Assembly (NCBI RefSeq): GCF_025642135.1
Contig: NZ_CP106793.1
Coordinates: forward strand, 8,710,001-8,774,000
DNA length: 64,000 nt
DNA from: Streptomyces cynarae
Lineage (GTDB): Bacteria; Actinomycetota; Actinomycetes; Streptomycetales; Streptomycetaceae
Direction: 5' to 3'
Shown here: piece by piece, positions 17,822-26,662 of the stretch
Numbering within the stretch: the first letter of the stretch is position 1
Layout: every line of letters starts with the position of its first letter
Position numbers and translations under genes: made by a program
The notes under the pieces: model-generated
What the model saw: the letters and a program-made list of their open reading frames with translations, nothing else
Database searches by the model: none
What the model was told of the DNA's origin: nothing

Positions 17822-18814
17822 TCAGGGCAGCAGGGCCAGCTTGCCGACGGTGGCCCTGGCTTCCAGTTCCGTCAGCGCTTTCGGACCATCGGCCAGTTCG
17901 TACGCGGTGGGCAGGCTTGGGGCGAGCACGCCGGCCTCGATCAGCGCGGACAGCTCACCCACCAGCTCGCCGAACATCCGCGGTGCGGCCTTGATCAGCA
18001 CGCCGATGTCGAGGCCGATGATGTGGACCTGGTGCTTGTACACCAGCTCCCAGTTGGTGATCGGGGCTTCGCCTCCTGCCACGCCGTAGACGACGACACG
18101 GCCGGTGACCCGCTTGGCCGCGGCCAGGCTGGCGGCGAAGGTGGCGCCGCCGGCCGACTCCAGAACCAGATCCACGCCACAACCACCGGTCAGCTCCGTC
18201 ACCTCGGCGGCCAGATCGCCACCGACAGAGTCCAGGACGTGGTCGGCTCCCAGTGCCAGCACTGTCTCGTGCTTGACCGGCGAGGCGGTGGCGATGACCG
18301 TCGCGCCGTAGTGCTTGGCCATTCTCACCGCAGCCTGGCCGGTCCCGCCCGCCGCAGCGTGGATCAGCACGACATGCCCGGCAGCGATGCCACCCAGAGG
18401 CTTCAGCGCGGCCAGCGCGGTGGGCCAGTTCACGACCAGACCCAGCGCCTGCTGCTCCGTCCAGCCCGAAGGCACGGGCACCGCCGCAGCCGCGGGCAGG
18501 ACCATGTACTCGGCGAAAGAGCCGGTTCCGACGCCGACGACGCGGGCCCCCGGTTGCGGACCGGTCACTGCCTCGCCCACCGCGACGACCTCACCGGCGG
18601 CCTCGAAACCCGCCAGGTACGGTGGCTGCGGGCCGTCCAGGAACGCGCCGTGGGCCTTCGAGATGTCGGCGAAATTCACCCCGGCGGCGGTGACGCGGAT
18701 CAGGATCTCTCCCTGTCCGGGACTCGGCACCGGCGCGTCGGTGATCAGGCGCATGTCCTGCGGGCCGTTGAGGGAAGTCTGCTGCAGCGCGCGCATGGTC
18801 GCGGGAATGCTCAT
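17822..18814 (-). CDS. Zinc-binding-dehydrogenase-like quinone oxidoreductase
   Basis: A 330-residue MDR protein. The N-terminal domain has GEILIRVTAAGVNFADISKA and PYLAGFEAAGEVVAVGE; the Rossmann fold has HAAAGGTGQAAVRMAKHYGA. No catalytic or structural zinc cysteines are seen, so it is an NADPH:quinone-reductase-like enzyme. AAAGG precedes the ATG at 18814. The EthD-like gene lies just downstream on the same strand, a pairing suggesting reduction of an aromatic or quinone substrate. Confidence 0.9.
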   Translation of the reverse strand: MSIPATMRALQQTSLNGPQDMRLITDAPVPSPGQGEILIRVTAAGVNFADISKAHGAFLDGPQPPYLAGFEAAGEVVAVGEAVTGPQPGARVVGVGTGSFAEYMVLPAAAAVPVPSGWTEQQALGLVVNWPTALAALKPLGGIAAGHVVLIHAAAGGTGQAAVRMAKHYGATVIATASPVKHETVLALGADHVLDSVGGDLAAEVTELTGGCGVDLVLESAGGATFAASLAAAKRVTGRVVVYGVAGGEAPITNWELVYKHQVHIIGLDIGVLIKAAPRMFGELVGELSALIEAGVLAPSLPTAYELADGPKALTELEARATVGKLALLP

Positions 18815-19124
18815 TGGCGATCAGCCTTTCCTTCTCGGCGTACATGAGGGAGACCGGCCGGCCCGTCGTGCGGGCCGCGCCCTCCCACCATGTAGACCCC
18901 GGACACCGCAGAAAGGAATCGACCCATCGACGTGTGTCGTCGCGCTGCTCAATTGCGGGTGTCTGGAGAACCGCCGTTCTTCTGATTTCGCCGCGGCTCG
19001 TGGGACACGGCGGTGGGGGTGCCGGCTCGCTTTGGAGACGGATGAGACGGACGTTCGTCGCCTGTCCTCCCTCATCAGTCCAGCGCATTGTTCTGATTGC
19101 TCGCAGACCGGCCGCGAAGGGCCG
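18815..19124. other. Intergenic region upstream of quinone oxidoreductase
   Basis: About 310 bases holding the promoter of the leftward quinone oxidoreductase and the 3' side of the VOC gene. I see no gene or clear operator here. Confidence 0.4.
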
Positions 19125-19565
19125 TCAGCCGATCTGTTCGGCCAGAGCGAGGATGATGCCTGAGGGGCCGCGGAGGTAGCAGAGGCGGTAGATGTCCTTG
19201 TACTGCGCTACCTCGCCGATCAGTTCGGCGCCATGGGGGCGTAGGCGGGCGATGGTGTCGTCGATGTCGTCGACGGCGAACATGACCCGGTGCAGGCCCA
19301 GCGTGTTCGGCGGCGGGTTGTGCGATCCGTCGCCGATCGCCGCGGGGGTGTGGTACTGCGCGAGCTCCAGCTTGCCGTGGCCGTCCGGGGTCCGCATCAT
19401 CGCGATGTCGCTGCGGACTCCGTCGAGTCCGACGGCCTGATCCGCGAAGAGGCCCTCGATCTGCGCCTTGCCTTCGACCTCCATGCCCAGTTCGGTGAAG
19501 AAGGCGACGGCGGCATCCAGGTCGTCGACAACGATGCCGACGTTGTCCATCCGCTGAAGCGTCAT
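19125..19565 (-). CDS. VOC-family (glyoxalase/bleomycin-resistance-like) protein
   Basis: A 146-residue two-module VOC protein: RMDNVGIVVDDLDAAVAFFT then ELGMEVEGKAQIEGLFADQA, and LHRVMFAVDDIDDTIARLRP ending YLRGPSGIILALAEQIG. Candidate metal ligands are the usual His/Glu positions, including H in LHRVMF and E in KLELAQY. The substrate is unknown. A relic of a second copy of its middle part is present at 57779-57845. Confidence 0.9.
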   Translation of the reverse strand: MTLQRMDNVGIVVDDLDAAVAFFTELGMEVEGKAQIEGLFADQAVGLDGVRSDIAMMRTPDGHGKLELAQYHTPAAIGDGSHNPPPNTLGLHRVMFAVDDIDDTIARLRPHGAELIGEVAQYKDIYRLCYLRGPSGIILALAEQIG

Positions 19566-19834
19566 GACGGTTCTCCCTCTGCGTTGCGCGGCCCTTTGAG
19601 GCCACCGGTATACCGAGGACGGAGCCGACGGCCCGTTCTCGACACCCGTAAACGGGCTGAGTTCTGGATGGCTTTGTTCGTGGGTTCGGGTTCTGGCTCA
19701 ACTTCTGTGGTGCGGCCACTGTGAGTTACGTCGGCGGGGCGCCTCGCCTTGCGAGCGATCTTGCTCGTCCGGCGGGCCCATCGCGGCTCCGCCGTCCCGG
19801 AATCCGTGCGTCGGCGCCGCGTATGCTCCTGCCC

Positions 19835-20473
19835 ATGAGCACTGAACGTCCTGCGCGCAGGCGCGATGGCGCCGCGACACGCGAGGCGATTCTGGCTGCA
19901 GCGGTCGTGGAGTTCACCGAGCACGGATACACCGGGGCCGGGGTGCGTCAGATCGCCGAGCGGGCGGGTGTGACGGCGATGATGATCAACCGCTACTTCG
20001 GCTCGAAGGAAGGCCTGTTCGCGCAGGCCGTCGATCGCGCCTTCGCACCGCCGACCGTCGTCGGCGGTGAACGCACCGGTTTGGCGGGCACCATCGCCCA
20101 CACGCTCGCCGAACGCACCGCCCCCGGCGCCGAGCGGCTCGACCCGTTTCTCCTGCTGCTGCGGTCGGCACCGGATCCGGAGGCGGTGGACATCGTCCGG
20201 CAAGGCGTGGAAACCCATGTGGGCGCCCGTCTGGCGAGGTTGCTCGAAGGACCGGACGCGGAGGACGCAGAGGACGCCGACGTCCGTGCGCAACTTGCCC
20301 TCGCGCTGGTCGCCGGAACGTGGCTGCTGCGCAGTGTCGTCGGTACCACCGCGCTCGTCTCGGCCGACGACGGCCGCCTCGCCGCGCTCGTCGCCGACAT
20401 GCTCGAACCGGTCATCCGCGGGGCGGGTGGCGGGTCGGTGCCAGGAACCGGTCTGCCCGTCACCGACGGGTAG
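19835..20473 (+). CDS. TetR-family regulator
   Basis: A 212-residue TetR protein. The HTH is typical (TREAILAAAVVEFTEHGYTG, then IAERAGVTAMMINRYFGSKE). The C-terminal domain is helical with ERLDPFLLLLRSAPDPEAVD. The ATG at 19835 is chosen; 19823 is a close alternative. It is convergent with an SDR gene 40 bases downstream whose promoter carries a 20-bp palindrome centred on TACAGCTGTA. I infer that this regulator represses the SDR, but no copy of the palindrome is obvious at its own promoter. Confidence 0.9.
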   Translation: MSTERPARRRDGAATREAILAAAVVEFTEHGYTGAGVRQIAERAGVTAMMINRYFGSKEGLFAQAVDRAFAPPTVVGGERTGLAGTIAHTLAERTAPGAERLDPFLLLLRSAPDPEAVDIVRQGVETHVGARLARLLEGPDAEDAEDADVRAQLALALVAGTWLLRSVVGTTALVSADDGRLAALVADMLEPVIRGAGGGSVPGTGLPVTDG

Positions 20474-20514
20474 CCGTCCGTCGACGGCACGCGGGACGGC
20501 GGGGTGGGTGTGCC

Positions 20515-21315
20515 TCAGAAGGCGGAGCGGATGAGTCCGCCGTCGACGCGGATGGTGGCTCCGCTGATGTACTGGGCGTGGTTGCTGCAGAGGTAGGCGA
20601 CGGCTGCGGCGATCTCCTCGGGTTCGCCGAAGCGTTCCTGGTCGTTGGGGATGAGGGCCTGGACGGCGTTGGGCTGGATCTCCTCCCAGGTCCGGCCCCA
20701 ACCGCGGGCCGGCCCGATGTCGGTGACCAGGTCCTTGGTGGCTTGGACGAGGATCGCTCCGGGGGAGACGATGTTGGATGTGACGCCGGTGCCCTTGAGT
20801 TCGCGGGCGAGGGAGACGGCGAGGTTGTGCCGGGCGGCCAGGGTGGCGTTGTACTGGGGGTGGGTGTTCATCGGCTGGGAGGCGAGTCCGCCGCCGATGG
20901 TGACGACACGGCCCCAGCCGCGTTCGCGCATGGCGGGGACCAGGTGCTGGATCATGCGGACGCCTGAGACCACGTTGACGTTGTAGGTGTCGCGCCACTC
21001 CTCGGGGGTGGCTTCGGCCCAGGACAGGTGCCGGTAGAAGCCGGCGTTGTTGACCAGGATGTCGACGGGGCCGTCCGCCGTGGCGACGCGGGCGACGTCG
21101 GCTGCGGCACGGTCGTCGGCAAGGTCACCGACGACCGTGTCGGCCGTCCCGCCGGCCTCGCGGATCTCCCGCGCGACCTTCTCCGTGCGGTCCTTGTCCC
21201 GGCCGTGGACCACGATCGCGGCACCCTCTGCCGCCAGCAGCTTCGCGGTGGCCTCGCCGAGCCCCGCACTCGAACCTGTGACGAGCGCGCGCTTACCGGT
21301 CAGGTTGAGGTTCAT
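20515..21315 (-). CDS. SDR-family oxidoreductase with altered catalytic motif
   Basis: A 266-residue short-chain dehydrogenase. The cofactor loop is TGSSAGLG near the N-terminus, NNAG is present, and the tail is GATIRVDGGL. The start at 21315 follows AGAGGG. The active-site segment reads QYNATLAARHNLAVSLAREL, so the tyrosine of YxxxK is kept but the lysine position is leucine, and the preceding Ser region is GGGLASQ. Either a subfamily uses another residue or activity is impaired. The promoter overlaps a palindrome that is probably the operator of the convergent TetR gene. Confidence 0.88.
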   Translation of the reverse strand: MNLNLTGKRALVTGSSAGLGEATAKLLAAEGAAIVVHGRDKDRTEKVAREIREAGGTADTVVGDLADDRAAADVARVATADGPVDILVNNAGFYRHLSWAEATPEEWRDTYNVNVVSGVRMIQHLVPAMRERGWGRVVTIGGGLASQPMNTHPQYNATLAARHNLAVSLARELKGTGVTSNIVSPGAILVQATKDLVTDIGPARGWGRTWEEIQPNAVQALIPNDQERFGEPEEIAAAVAYLCSNHAQYISGATIRVDGGLIRSAF

Positions 21316-21386
21316 CTCGTATTTCCCTCTCATGGGACCCGCTTCGCACACCCGCACTCTGCGGTCATACGAAGTAACTCTCACGC

Positions 21387-21406
21387 AAGTATACAGCTGT
21401 AGACTT
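21387..21406. promoter_or_regulatory. 20-bp palindrome over the SDR promoter
   Basis: AAGTATACAGCTGTAGACTT is symmetric except for one base pair, with a perfect TACAGCTGTA core. On the minus strand it contains TATACT, a good -10 hexamer, about 70 bases upstream of the SDR start. Position and form fit a TetR-type operator. Confidence 0.6.
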
Positions 21407-21494
21407 CCTGTGGAGGGGGAAGAGCCCGGGCACCGCTGTGATCGCCTCCAGACCCGAGTTCTGACTCGACAACTGTGGGGGCGACGACTCTGCG

Positions 21495-21716
21495 TCACGA
21501 CAGCAGGACGCGCTTCCGGAGGAGTCGGAAGCCGGCCCGGCCTGACATCTGGCACTTCAGCATCTTGATCCGGTTGACGTGCCCCTCGACCACACCCGAG
21601 TTCCAGGGCAAGGTCAGACCGGCGATGACGGCGTCCAGGACGCGGTCGATGCCTGCGGCGAGGGTGTGGATGGTGGGCAGGTCGTCCTGCCGGACGGCAT
21701 CTGAAAGGCGCCGGGC
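21495..21716 (-). pseudogene. ISL3-family transposase C-terminal remnant
   Basis: Read leftward, the frame has LPTIHTLAAGIDRVLDAVIA, then LPWNSGVVEGHVNRIKMLK and GRAGFRLLRKRVLLS-stop. N-S-G--EGHVN-IK--KR-M-GRA-F-LLR-R is the hallmark C-terminus of ISL3 transposases. The other 350 or so residues are absent and there is no start codon, so this is a scar of an element lost between the SDR and glycosyltransferase genes. Confidence 0.85.
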
Positions 21717-21740
21717 CCCTCGAGGCCCTGGCCCGGCCAG

Positions 21741-22964
21741 TTACCGAGTCGACCCCTCCTTCCCGGTTCGCGGTCCCGCCTGAGTCGCCGTGACCAAGAG
21801 CTCTGCCGTACGCCAGGCGGTTGTCTCCCAGCGCAGGCGGGCTACGTGGTGGGCCGCCTGGTTCCCGAGACGTCGGCGCAGGTGGTGGTCGACGAGAAGC
21901 CGCTCGATGGCGCCGGCGAGTTGTCCGGGTCGGACCAGCAATCCGGTGACCTCATCCATCACCGCGTCGCGGTGGCCCGGTATGTCGGTGACGACGGCCG
22001 GTGTGCCGCAGGCCGCGGCCTCACTGACGGCCAGACCCCACCCCTCAGCCGAGGAGGCGCTGACCAACAACCAGGCCGAGCGATACCGGCGGATGAGTTC
22101 CGCCTGTTCCACACGTCCGAGGAAGACGACCGCGGCTGAGTGACCGAAGCAGGACACGCTCAAGCGTTCAAGGCGGGCGCGTTCCGGACCGTCACCGACC
22201 ACATAAAGCCGCGCCGTCGGGTGACGCTCCACCACCTGGTACATCGCCCGGATCACCAGCTCGATCCGTTTGGACTTCACCATCCGCGCCACCACCAGCA
22301 CCGTGGGGGAGGATGACCGGCCGTCACCCTCGACGCCCGCACCGGGCGGGGCACTGCTGAATGCTCGGTCGACGCCCGGAGGGATCACGCTGATCGACGA
22401 CAGGGGCAGTCCCAGCCGCCTGACCAAGTCATCACGGGTGGAGTTCCCTGGCGTACAGATACGGGCGCGCCGGTACAGTCGTGGGGCCAGTCGTGATTCG
22501 ACGAGCCAGCCAAAGCGGCCGACAAGCGGCCCGAAGTGCTCCTGCCACACGTGGCCATGAACGTGATGCACCCAGGTGACGGCGGGACCGACGGCCCACA
22601 GCGGCGCCAACCAGGGAACGCCGTTCCATACCTCCACCACCCCCGTGCCCGGCCGCCGCAAGAGCCTTGACTCTGCGAGGAGAGCCGGGAACACCGTGAG
22701 TTTGCCGCCCCTGCGCACCACTTGGTATCCGTCCCTGATCGCTCGGCTGGGAAGCCCCGGCGCAGTCGAGGTCCTCAGCAATACCTCGACGCCCGCGTCG
22801 GCCCAGACTTTCGCCATGGCGCTCGTGTGGTATTCAGAACCACCTGCCGCACCGTCCTGTACGTCACGCCACGCCAGTATGAGAATTCTCCGGATGGCTG
22901 CGTTGGCAAGGGTTTTCCTCAGGGTTTCCGGTCCGGTGATCCGAACTGTTTCATGCTGCCGCAA
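21741..22964 (-). CDS. Glycosyltransferase family 4 (GT-B fold)
   Basis: A 407-residue retaining glycosyltransferase. The N-terminal domain has ILILAWRDVQDGAAGGSEYH; the C-terminal nucleotide-sugar domain has VIPPGVD, TVLVVARMVKSKRIELVIRA, YVVGDGPERARLE and the E-x7-E region (SAEGWGLAVSEAAACGTPAV). It starts at TTG 22964, preceded by AGGAG at a seven-base spacing. It diverges from the methyltransferase/NACHT operon across about 170 bases and could modify a glycan or lipid together with those genes. The acceptor is unknown. Confidence 0.9.
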   Translation of the reverse strand: MRQHETVRITGPETLRKTLANAAIRRILILAWRDVQDGAAGGSEYHTSAMAKVWADAGVEVLLRTSTAPGLPSRAIRDGYQVVRRGGKLTVFPALLAESRLLRRPGTGVVEVWNGVPWLAPLWAVGPAVTWVHHVHGHVWQEHFGPLVGRFGWLVESRLAPRLYRRARICTPGNSTRDDLVRRLGLPLSSISVIPPGVDRAFSSAPPGAGVEGDGRSSSPTVLVVARMVKSKRIELVIRAMYQVVERHPTARLYVVGDGPERARLERLSVSCFGHSAAVVFLGRVEQAELIRRYRSAWLLVSASSAEGWGLAVSEAAACGTPAVVTDIPGHRDAVMDEVTGLLVRPGQLAGAIERLLVDHHLRRRLGNQAAHHVARLRWETTAWRTAELLVTATQAGPRTGKEGSTR

Positions 22965-23061
22965 ACTCAGTCTCCTGTCTGCCGCGTAAAGCTGTGACGG
23001 CCGGGACGAGAGGGACCGACCGAGTCGTCATTTTCATCAAGTCCGCAGGTCTCATGGCATC

Positions 23062-23067
23062 TTGACA
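23062..23067 (+). promoter_or_regulatory. Possible -35 box of the methyltransferase/NACHT operon
   Basis: TTGACA matches the consensus -35 hexamer, 71 bases before the proposed start at 23133. The -10 region at 23085 is poor. If this is the promoter, the alternative GTG start at 23076 would lie inside it, which favours 23133. Confidence 0.35.
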
Positions 23068-23132
23068 GAGGCTCGGTGGCGTGTCACTCTCAGTTGCACT
23101 CTTTGGGTCGACGTCGCAATCGGGGTTGCCGA

Positions 23133-23909
23133 ATGAAGTACCGGTGCACGTCCCCCATAGCAGAGGAATGCGTGAGGGAGATCGTCTCTCATGTTGCCGG
23201 CTGGCTCACGCTGAAGCAGGCAGGAATTCTTTCGGAGCTGGCTTCGCGCATTCCCGACGGGGCGCACATCGTGGAATTCGGATCTTTCCTCGGGCGGTCT
23301 ACGCTTTCGTTGATCTCGGGCGCTGCTGAAGGCGTCGTTCTTTATGCCGTCGACCCCTTCGAGGGTGACGAAGTCGGCCCGAGGCCCGGAAGGTCCGCAG
23401 TTGCCGGTGTAGATTCCGAGGCGGTGCACTTGGAGTTCCACCGAAACATCGCGCTCGCCAGTGCGGAAGGACGCGTGAGGCATCTACGGATGCGGTCGGC
23501 ACAGACTCCGGACGAAGTCATCGAGGCGGCGGGACTGGTCTTCGTCGACGGTTCTCACCGCTTCCGCGATGCGGCGCAGGACCTGCGGCGTGTCTGTCGT
23601 CAACTGCGGCCCGGAGGCTGGCTCGCGATCCACGACGCTTTCTACTCCGTCGAGGTCACGCTTGCGATCATGACCGTACTGCTTCGGCGCCGGGACTTCG
23701 CATACAAGGGACGCAGCGGCAGCCTGGCCGTCTACCGACGCACCGCCACGGCTCCCGGCGGCAGTGGCGTGTCGCCGACTCGTGGCAACCGGTTGCATCA
23801 GGTGGCCGAGTTGATGACCCTCGGCGGTGTCTGTGTCCGGAAGACGGGGCTGCTGATGGCTGCGGCGGCCGGCTCGGTCACCGACATTGACGCACGGTGG
23901 CCGCACTGA
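23133..23909 (+). CDS. Class I SAM-dependent methyltransferase (Methyltransf_24-like)
   Basis: A 258-residue protein with a Rossmann-type methyltransferase core: HIVEFGSFLGRSTLSLISGA is the SAM-binding motif I, VLYAVDPFEGD the acidic strand 2, and GLVFVDGSHRFRDAAQDL plus LRPGGWLAIHD follow. Such enzymes often act on sugars or small molecules next to glycosyltransferases. An in-frame GTG at 23076 would add 19 residues. The 3' end overlaps the NACHT-like gene by 13 bases, indicating one transcript, and the glycosyltransferase diverges upstream. Confidence 0.88.
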   Translation: MKYRCTSPIAEECVREIVSHVAGWLTLKQAGILSELASRIPDGAHIVEFGSFLGRSTLSLISGAAEGVVLYAVDPFEGDEVGPRPGRSAVAGVDSEAVHLEFHRNIALASAEGRVRHLRMRSAQTPDEVIEAAGLVFVDGSHRFRDAAQDLRRVCRQLRPGGWLAIHDAFYSVEVTLAIMTVLLRRRDFAYKGRSGSLAVYRRTATAPGGSGVSPTRGNRLHQVAELMTLGGVCVRKTGLLMAAAAGSVTDIDARWPH

Positions 23910-26662
23910 GCCGAGCAGCGCAACGCCGATGTCGGCGCGGAGGGGACGCCCGCAGACGAGATCCGGGGGACTGGGTGCTGAGGAGAAGGCTGACAGGCGC
24001 TCTGGCCAAAATCGGTGACCTACGGCCGTTCTGGTGGCCGCCCGTGCGGCGGCAGCGTACTGCGTCCGTGGCCGTCGCCGCCCTTCTGGTCGGCGCGGCG
24101 GCCATCGGGTACCAAGCGCTCGGGGACGGCGACGCAAACGGCGTCTGCACACGGCAGCCTGTGGCCTGTGGGTTGGTCACCAACCTGATGTCCAGCATCA
24201 TCGTCGCCTTCCTGGTGTCGCTGCTGTGGATCGGCACAATCTCCCGCTGGATCGTCCTTCGCCGTCATCTGCGCCGGATCCGCGAAAACCCCCGGCGGCT
24301 CATGGCGGACATCGGGCCGGGCACTGGAACGGACGAGTTCGTCGAACCCCCAGGAATTCTCGCCATGCTGGAGACCGAGCTGCGTTTCGGCCCCGCCGGC
24401 GTGCCGCTGATCGTCACAGGGGCTGCCGGCTCGGGCAAGACGATGCTCCTCCGCCGGCTCGCTGTGCGGCTGGCGGAACAAGGACTCGTACCCGTGATGC
24501 TGTCGATGCGCGGCCGGCACCCTGACGACAGTGTCACCGCCCTGGCCAGGGTCGGCTTCCTGAGCCAGATCGACCGCTTCGTCACCCGGGAGAGTGACGG
24601 CGAGAAGATCTGGCGCAAGCTGAGAGAACGGCGTCGCGTCATTGTCCTGGTCGACTCGCTGGACGAGATGGGAAGCGAAGGTGGCTTCGTCGACGTGCGG
24701 GAGCTGACCCGCGTCCTGTTGAACCGCATCGCGGACGAGGATGTCGGGCTGGTGCTTGCTGCGCGGCCGGAGTCGCTGCCGGCCGTCCTGCCCGGCTACC
24801 GGTTCCCCATTCCCGCACTGCCGGTCGCCGAGACGGTCGCCCGGCTCGCCGAGTGGGGCATCCCCTCGGCACTCGGCAGCGAACTCACCACCCGACTCGA
24901 GTTGAACCAGGTTCCCTTCTACGCCGTCTTGTGCCGTGAGCTTCCGCTTGCCGAACTGTGCGAGGTCGCCGGCCTCCCCGGCTCGGTTCTGGCACGCCGA
25001 GTCTCCCTCCTGGATCGGGTGATTGCCCGGCGGATCACCCACGCGGCGGTGTCCGAGCGCCCTCTGCGAGTACTCAGTTCGATCGCCTGGACGCAGATCC
25101 GGCTCGGACACACCGTGTGCGGCGTGGAGGAGTACCTGTCCGTCAGTGATGCGCCCGGCATGGGCAGGCGGCCGCAGAACCGCAGCGAACTGCTGGCGGT
25201 ACTGCGTGCCGCCCAAAGCATCGGCCTACTGCGTATGGGGTTGGACGGCGGACAGGTCGCCTTCCGGCACCCGCTGGTCCTCAGCCACGTCGCCTCGCTG
25301 AGCGCGGTCGAGAGCCTGCGCAGCGGTCGCGGACGGCGTTTCCTGGCCACAGTGCTGGTAGGGACGGCCATGCGCGAACCCGTCCTGGCGTTGGAGATGG
25401 CGTTGTCACGTGAGCCGTCCCCGGCCTGCGCCCGCCGCCTGATGGACATTGCCGAGGAACTGCCGCCGGACGCACCGGCCTTGAGAAACCTCTCCGTGGC
25501 CAACATGCTGGCTTCGGTCGCCGCCACCCTGTCGGACGCGCGCATGAAACGAAGGTGTCTGCGGCTCTACATCCGGCTATGGGCACAAGCTCGGCCCGCT
25601 GACCGAGGCGCGGCCGTGCCGTTCGTCGGCCTGCTCGACGTCCGGGACAGTGGCGCGTTCCTGTGGTCGATCTTGGATCGCGAAGACCAGTACGTGGCAC
25701 GCTGGGCCTGCGCCCAGCTGCTGGCCGAGCCGGACGTCGACCGCTACATGAGCGTGGCCCACTTCGTCGACGGATTCACCAGCCGGATGCGGGCGCCCGA
25801 TGGCACGACCGGTGGGAGCGACATCGTGGAACGCGCGTTCTGGTTCATACCTGCGCTCGCCGACGGTCTGCCCTCGGGTGCCGCAAAGGACCGGGCGGCG
25901 GGCCATCTGTTGGAACTGCGGCGCTGTCTGGAGCAGATCACCTTGCGCGACGCGCCCGGCGCGCTCGGCGCCGAGTCCTCGCTGGCCCAGGGATACAAAC
26001 TTGCCGCCTTCCGGTACCCCGCGCTGCCTCCAGACGCGGGCGCCTGCGAACTGCTGCGCACCGGTAGGTTCTGGTATGCCCGACTTGAGGCAGTCCAGGC
26101 AGTGGGCCGCCGCTTGCACCACAACCCCAGTGCCCCGGGGGCACTGGGTGCGCTGCGGGAGGCCCGGCGGGACAGCCACCCCTTCGTCCGGGCCATGGCA
26201 GCGCTCGCCCTGCGTTGCGCGGATGAACCTTGGGCCCGGCTGTTGTGGTATTCGGAGGAGAGCCTTAGCGGATCCGCCGTGTCGGCGCTGGCCCCGGAGG
26301 CGTTGCAACTGCTGGGTGAGGTCACCCTCTGGCTGAACCACAACGAGAAGGCCGAACAGAGCAAGCGCGATTCCAACAGTCTCCGAAGTAGTCTGCCGCT
26401 GTGCATGTCGAGCCGGGCATACCGTTCGCGTCTCACCGCCGACAGGCCCTGCGGGGAGGAGTGCGGCTTCGGCTTGTGTCCTTACACCGCAGAGGCGACC
26501 GGCCGCCATTCTCGTGACCTGCTCAACGAAGCCATCTGCCGTTCGATCCGGCAGGCAGGGCTGCGGGCCGACACGCCATCCTGGTACGACTCCTCGCGAA
26601 GGAAGGACTACACGGCCATATGGAGAACGCTGGAGACTTTCTACCAGAACCGGACGCGGTAG
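23897..26662 (+). CDS. Membrane-anchored NACHT-like STAND NTPase
   Basis: A 921-residue protein. Two hydrophobic segments (about 57-72 and 98-117) should anchor it in the membrane. A NACHT-like P-loop domain follows: Walker A GAAGSGKT at 175-182, Walker B VIVLVDSLDE at 248-257, and a sensor-like VLAARPESLPAVLPGY. The C-terminal half is helical and repeat-like (possible HEAT/armadillo-type sensor), for example RRDSHPFVRAMAALALRCAD. Near the end, Cys836, Cys852, Cys856 and Cys861 (RPCGEECGFGLCPY) form a potential metal or Fe-S site. The start is uncertain: GTG 23897 overlaps the methyltransferase, and GTG 23975 follows GGGGG. The following SDR overlaps by 43 bases. Related NTPases act as signalling or antiphage sensors; the role here is inference. 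Confidence 0.85.
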   Translation: MAALSRAAQRRCRRGGDARRRDPGDWVLRRRLTGALAKIGDLRPFWWPPVRRQRTASVAVAALLVGAAAIGYQALGDGDANGVCTRQPVACGLVTNLMSSIIVAFLVSLLWIGTISRWIVLRRHLRRIRENPRRLMADIGPGTGTDEFVEPPGILAMLETELRFGPAGVPLIVTGAAGSGKTMLLRRLAVRLAEQGLVPVMLSMRGRHPDDSVTALARVGFLSQIDRFVTRESDGEKIWRKLRERRRVIVLVDSLDEMGSEGGFVDVRELTRVLLNRIADEDVGLVLAARPESLPAVLPGYRFPIPALPVAETVARLAEWGIPSALGSELTTRLELNQVPFYAVLCRELPLAELCEVAGLPGSVLARRVSLLDRVIARRITHAAVSERPLRVLSSIAWTQIRLGHTVCGVEEYLSVSDAPGMGRRPQNRSELLAVLRAAQSIGLLRMGLDGGQVAFRHPLVLSHVASLSAVESLRSGRGRRFLATVLVGTAMREPVLALEMALSREPSPACARRLMDIAEELPPDAPALRNLSVANMLASVAATLSDARMKRRCLRLYIRLWAQARPADRGAAVPFVGLLDVRDSGAFLWSILDREDQYVARWACAQLLAEPDVDRYMSVAHFVDGFTSRMRAPDGTTGGSDIVERAFWFIPALADGLPSGAAKDRAAGHLLELRRCLEQITLRDAPGALGAESSLAQGYKLAAFRYPALPPDAGACELLRTGRFWYARLEAVQAVGRRLHHNPSAPGALGALREARRDSHPFVRAMAALALRCADEPWARLLWYSEESLSGSAVSALAPEALQLLGEVTLWLNHNEKAEQSKRDSNSLRSSLPLCMSSRAYRSRLTADRPCGEECGFGLCPYTAEATGRHSRDLLNEAICRSIRQAGLRADTPSWYDSSRRKDYTAIWRTLETFYQNRTR

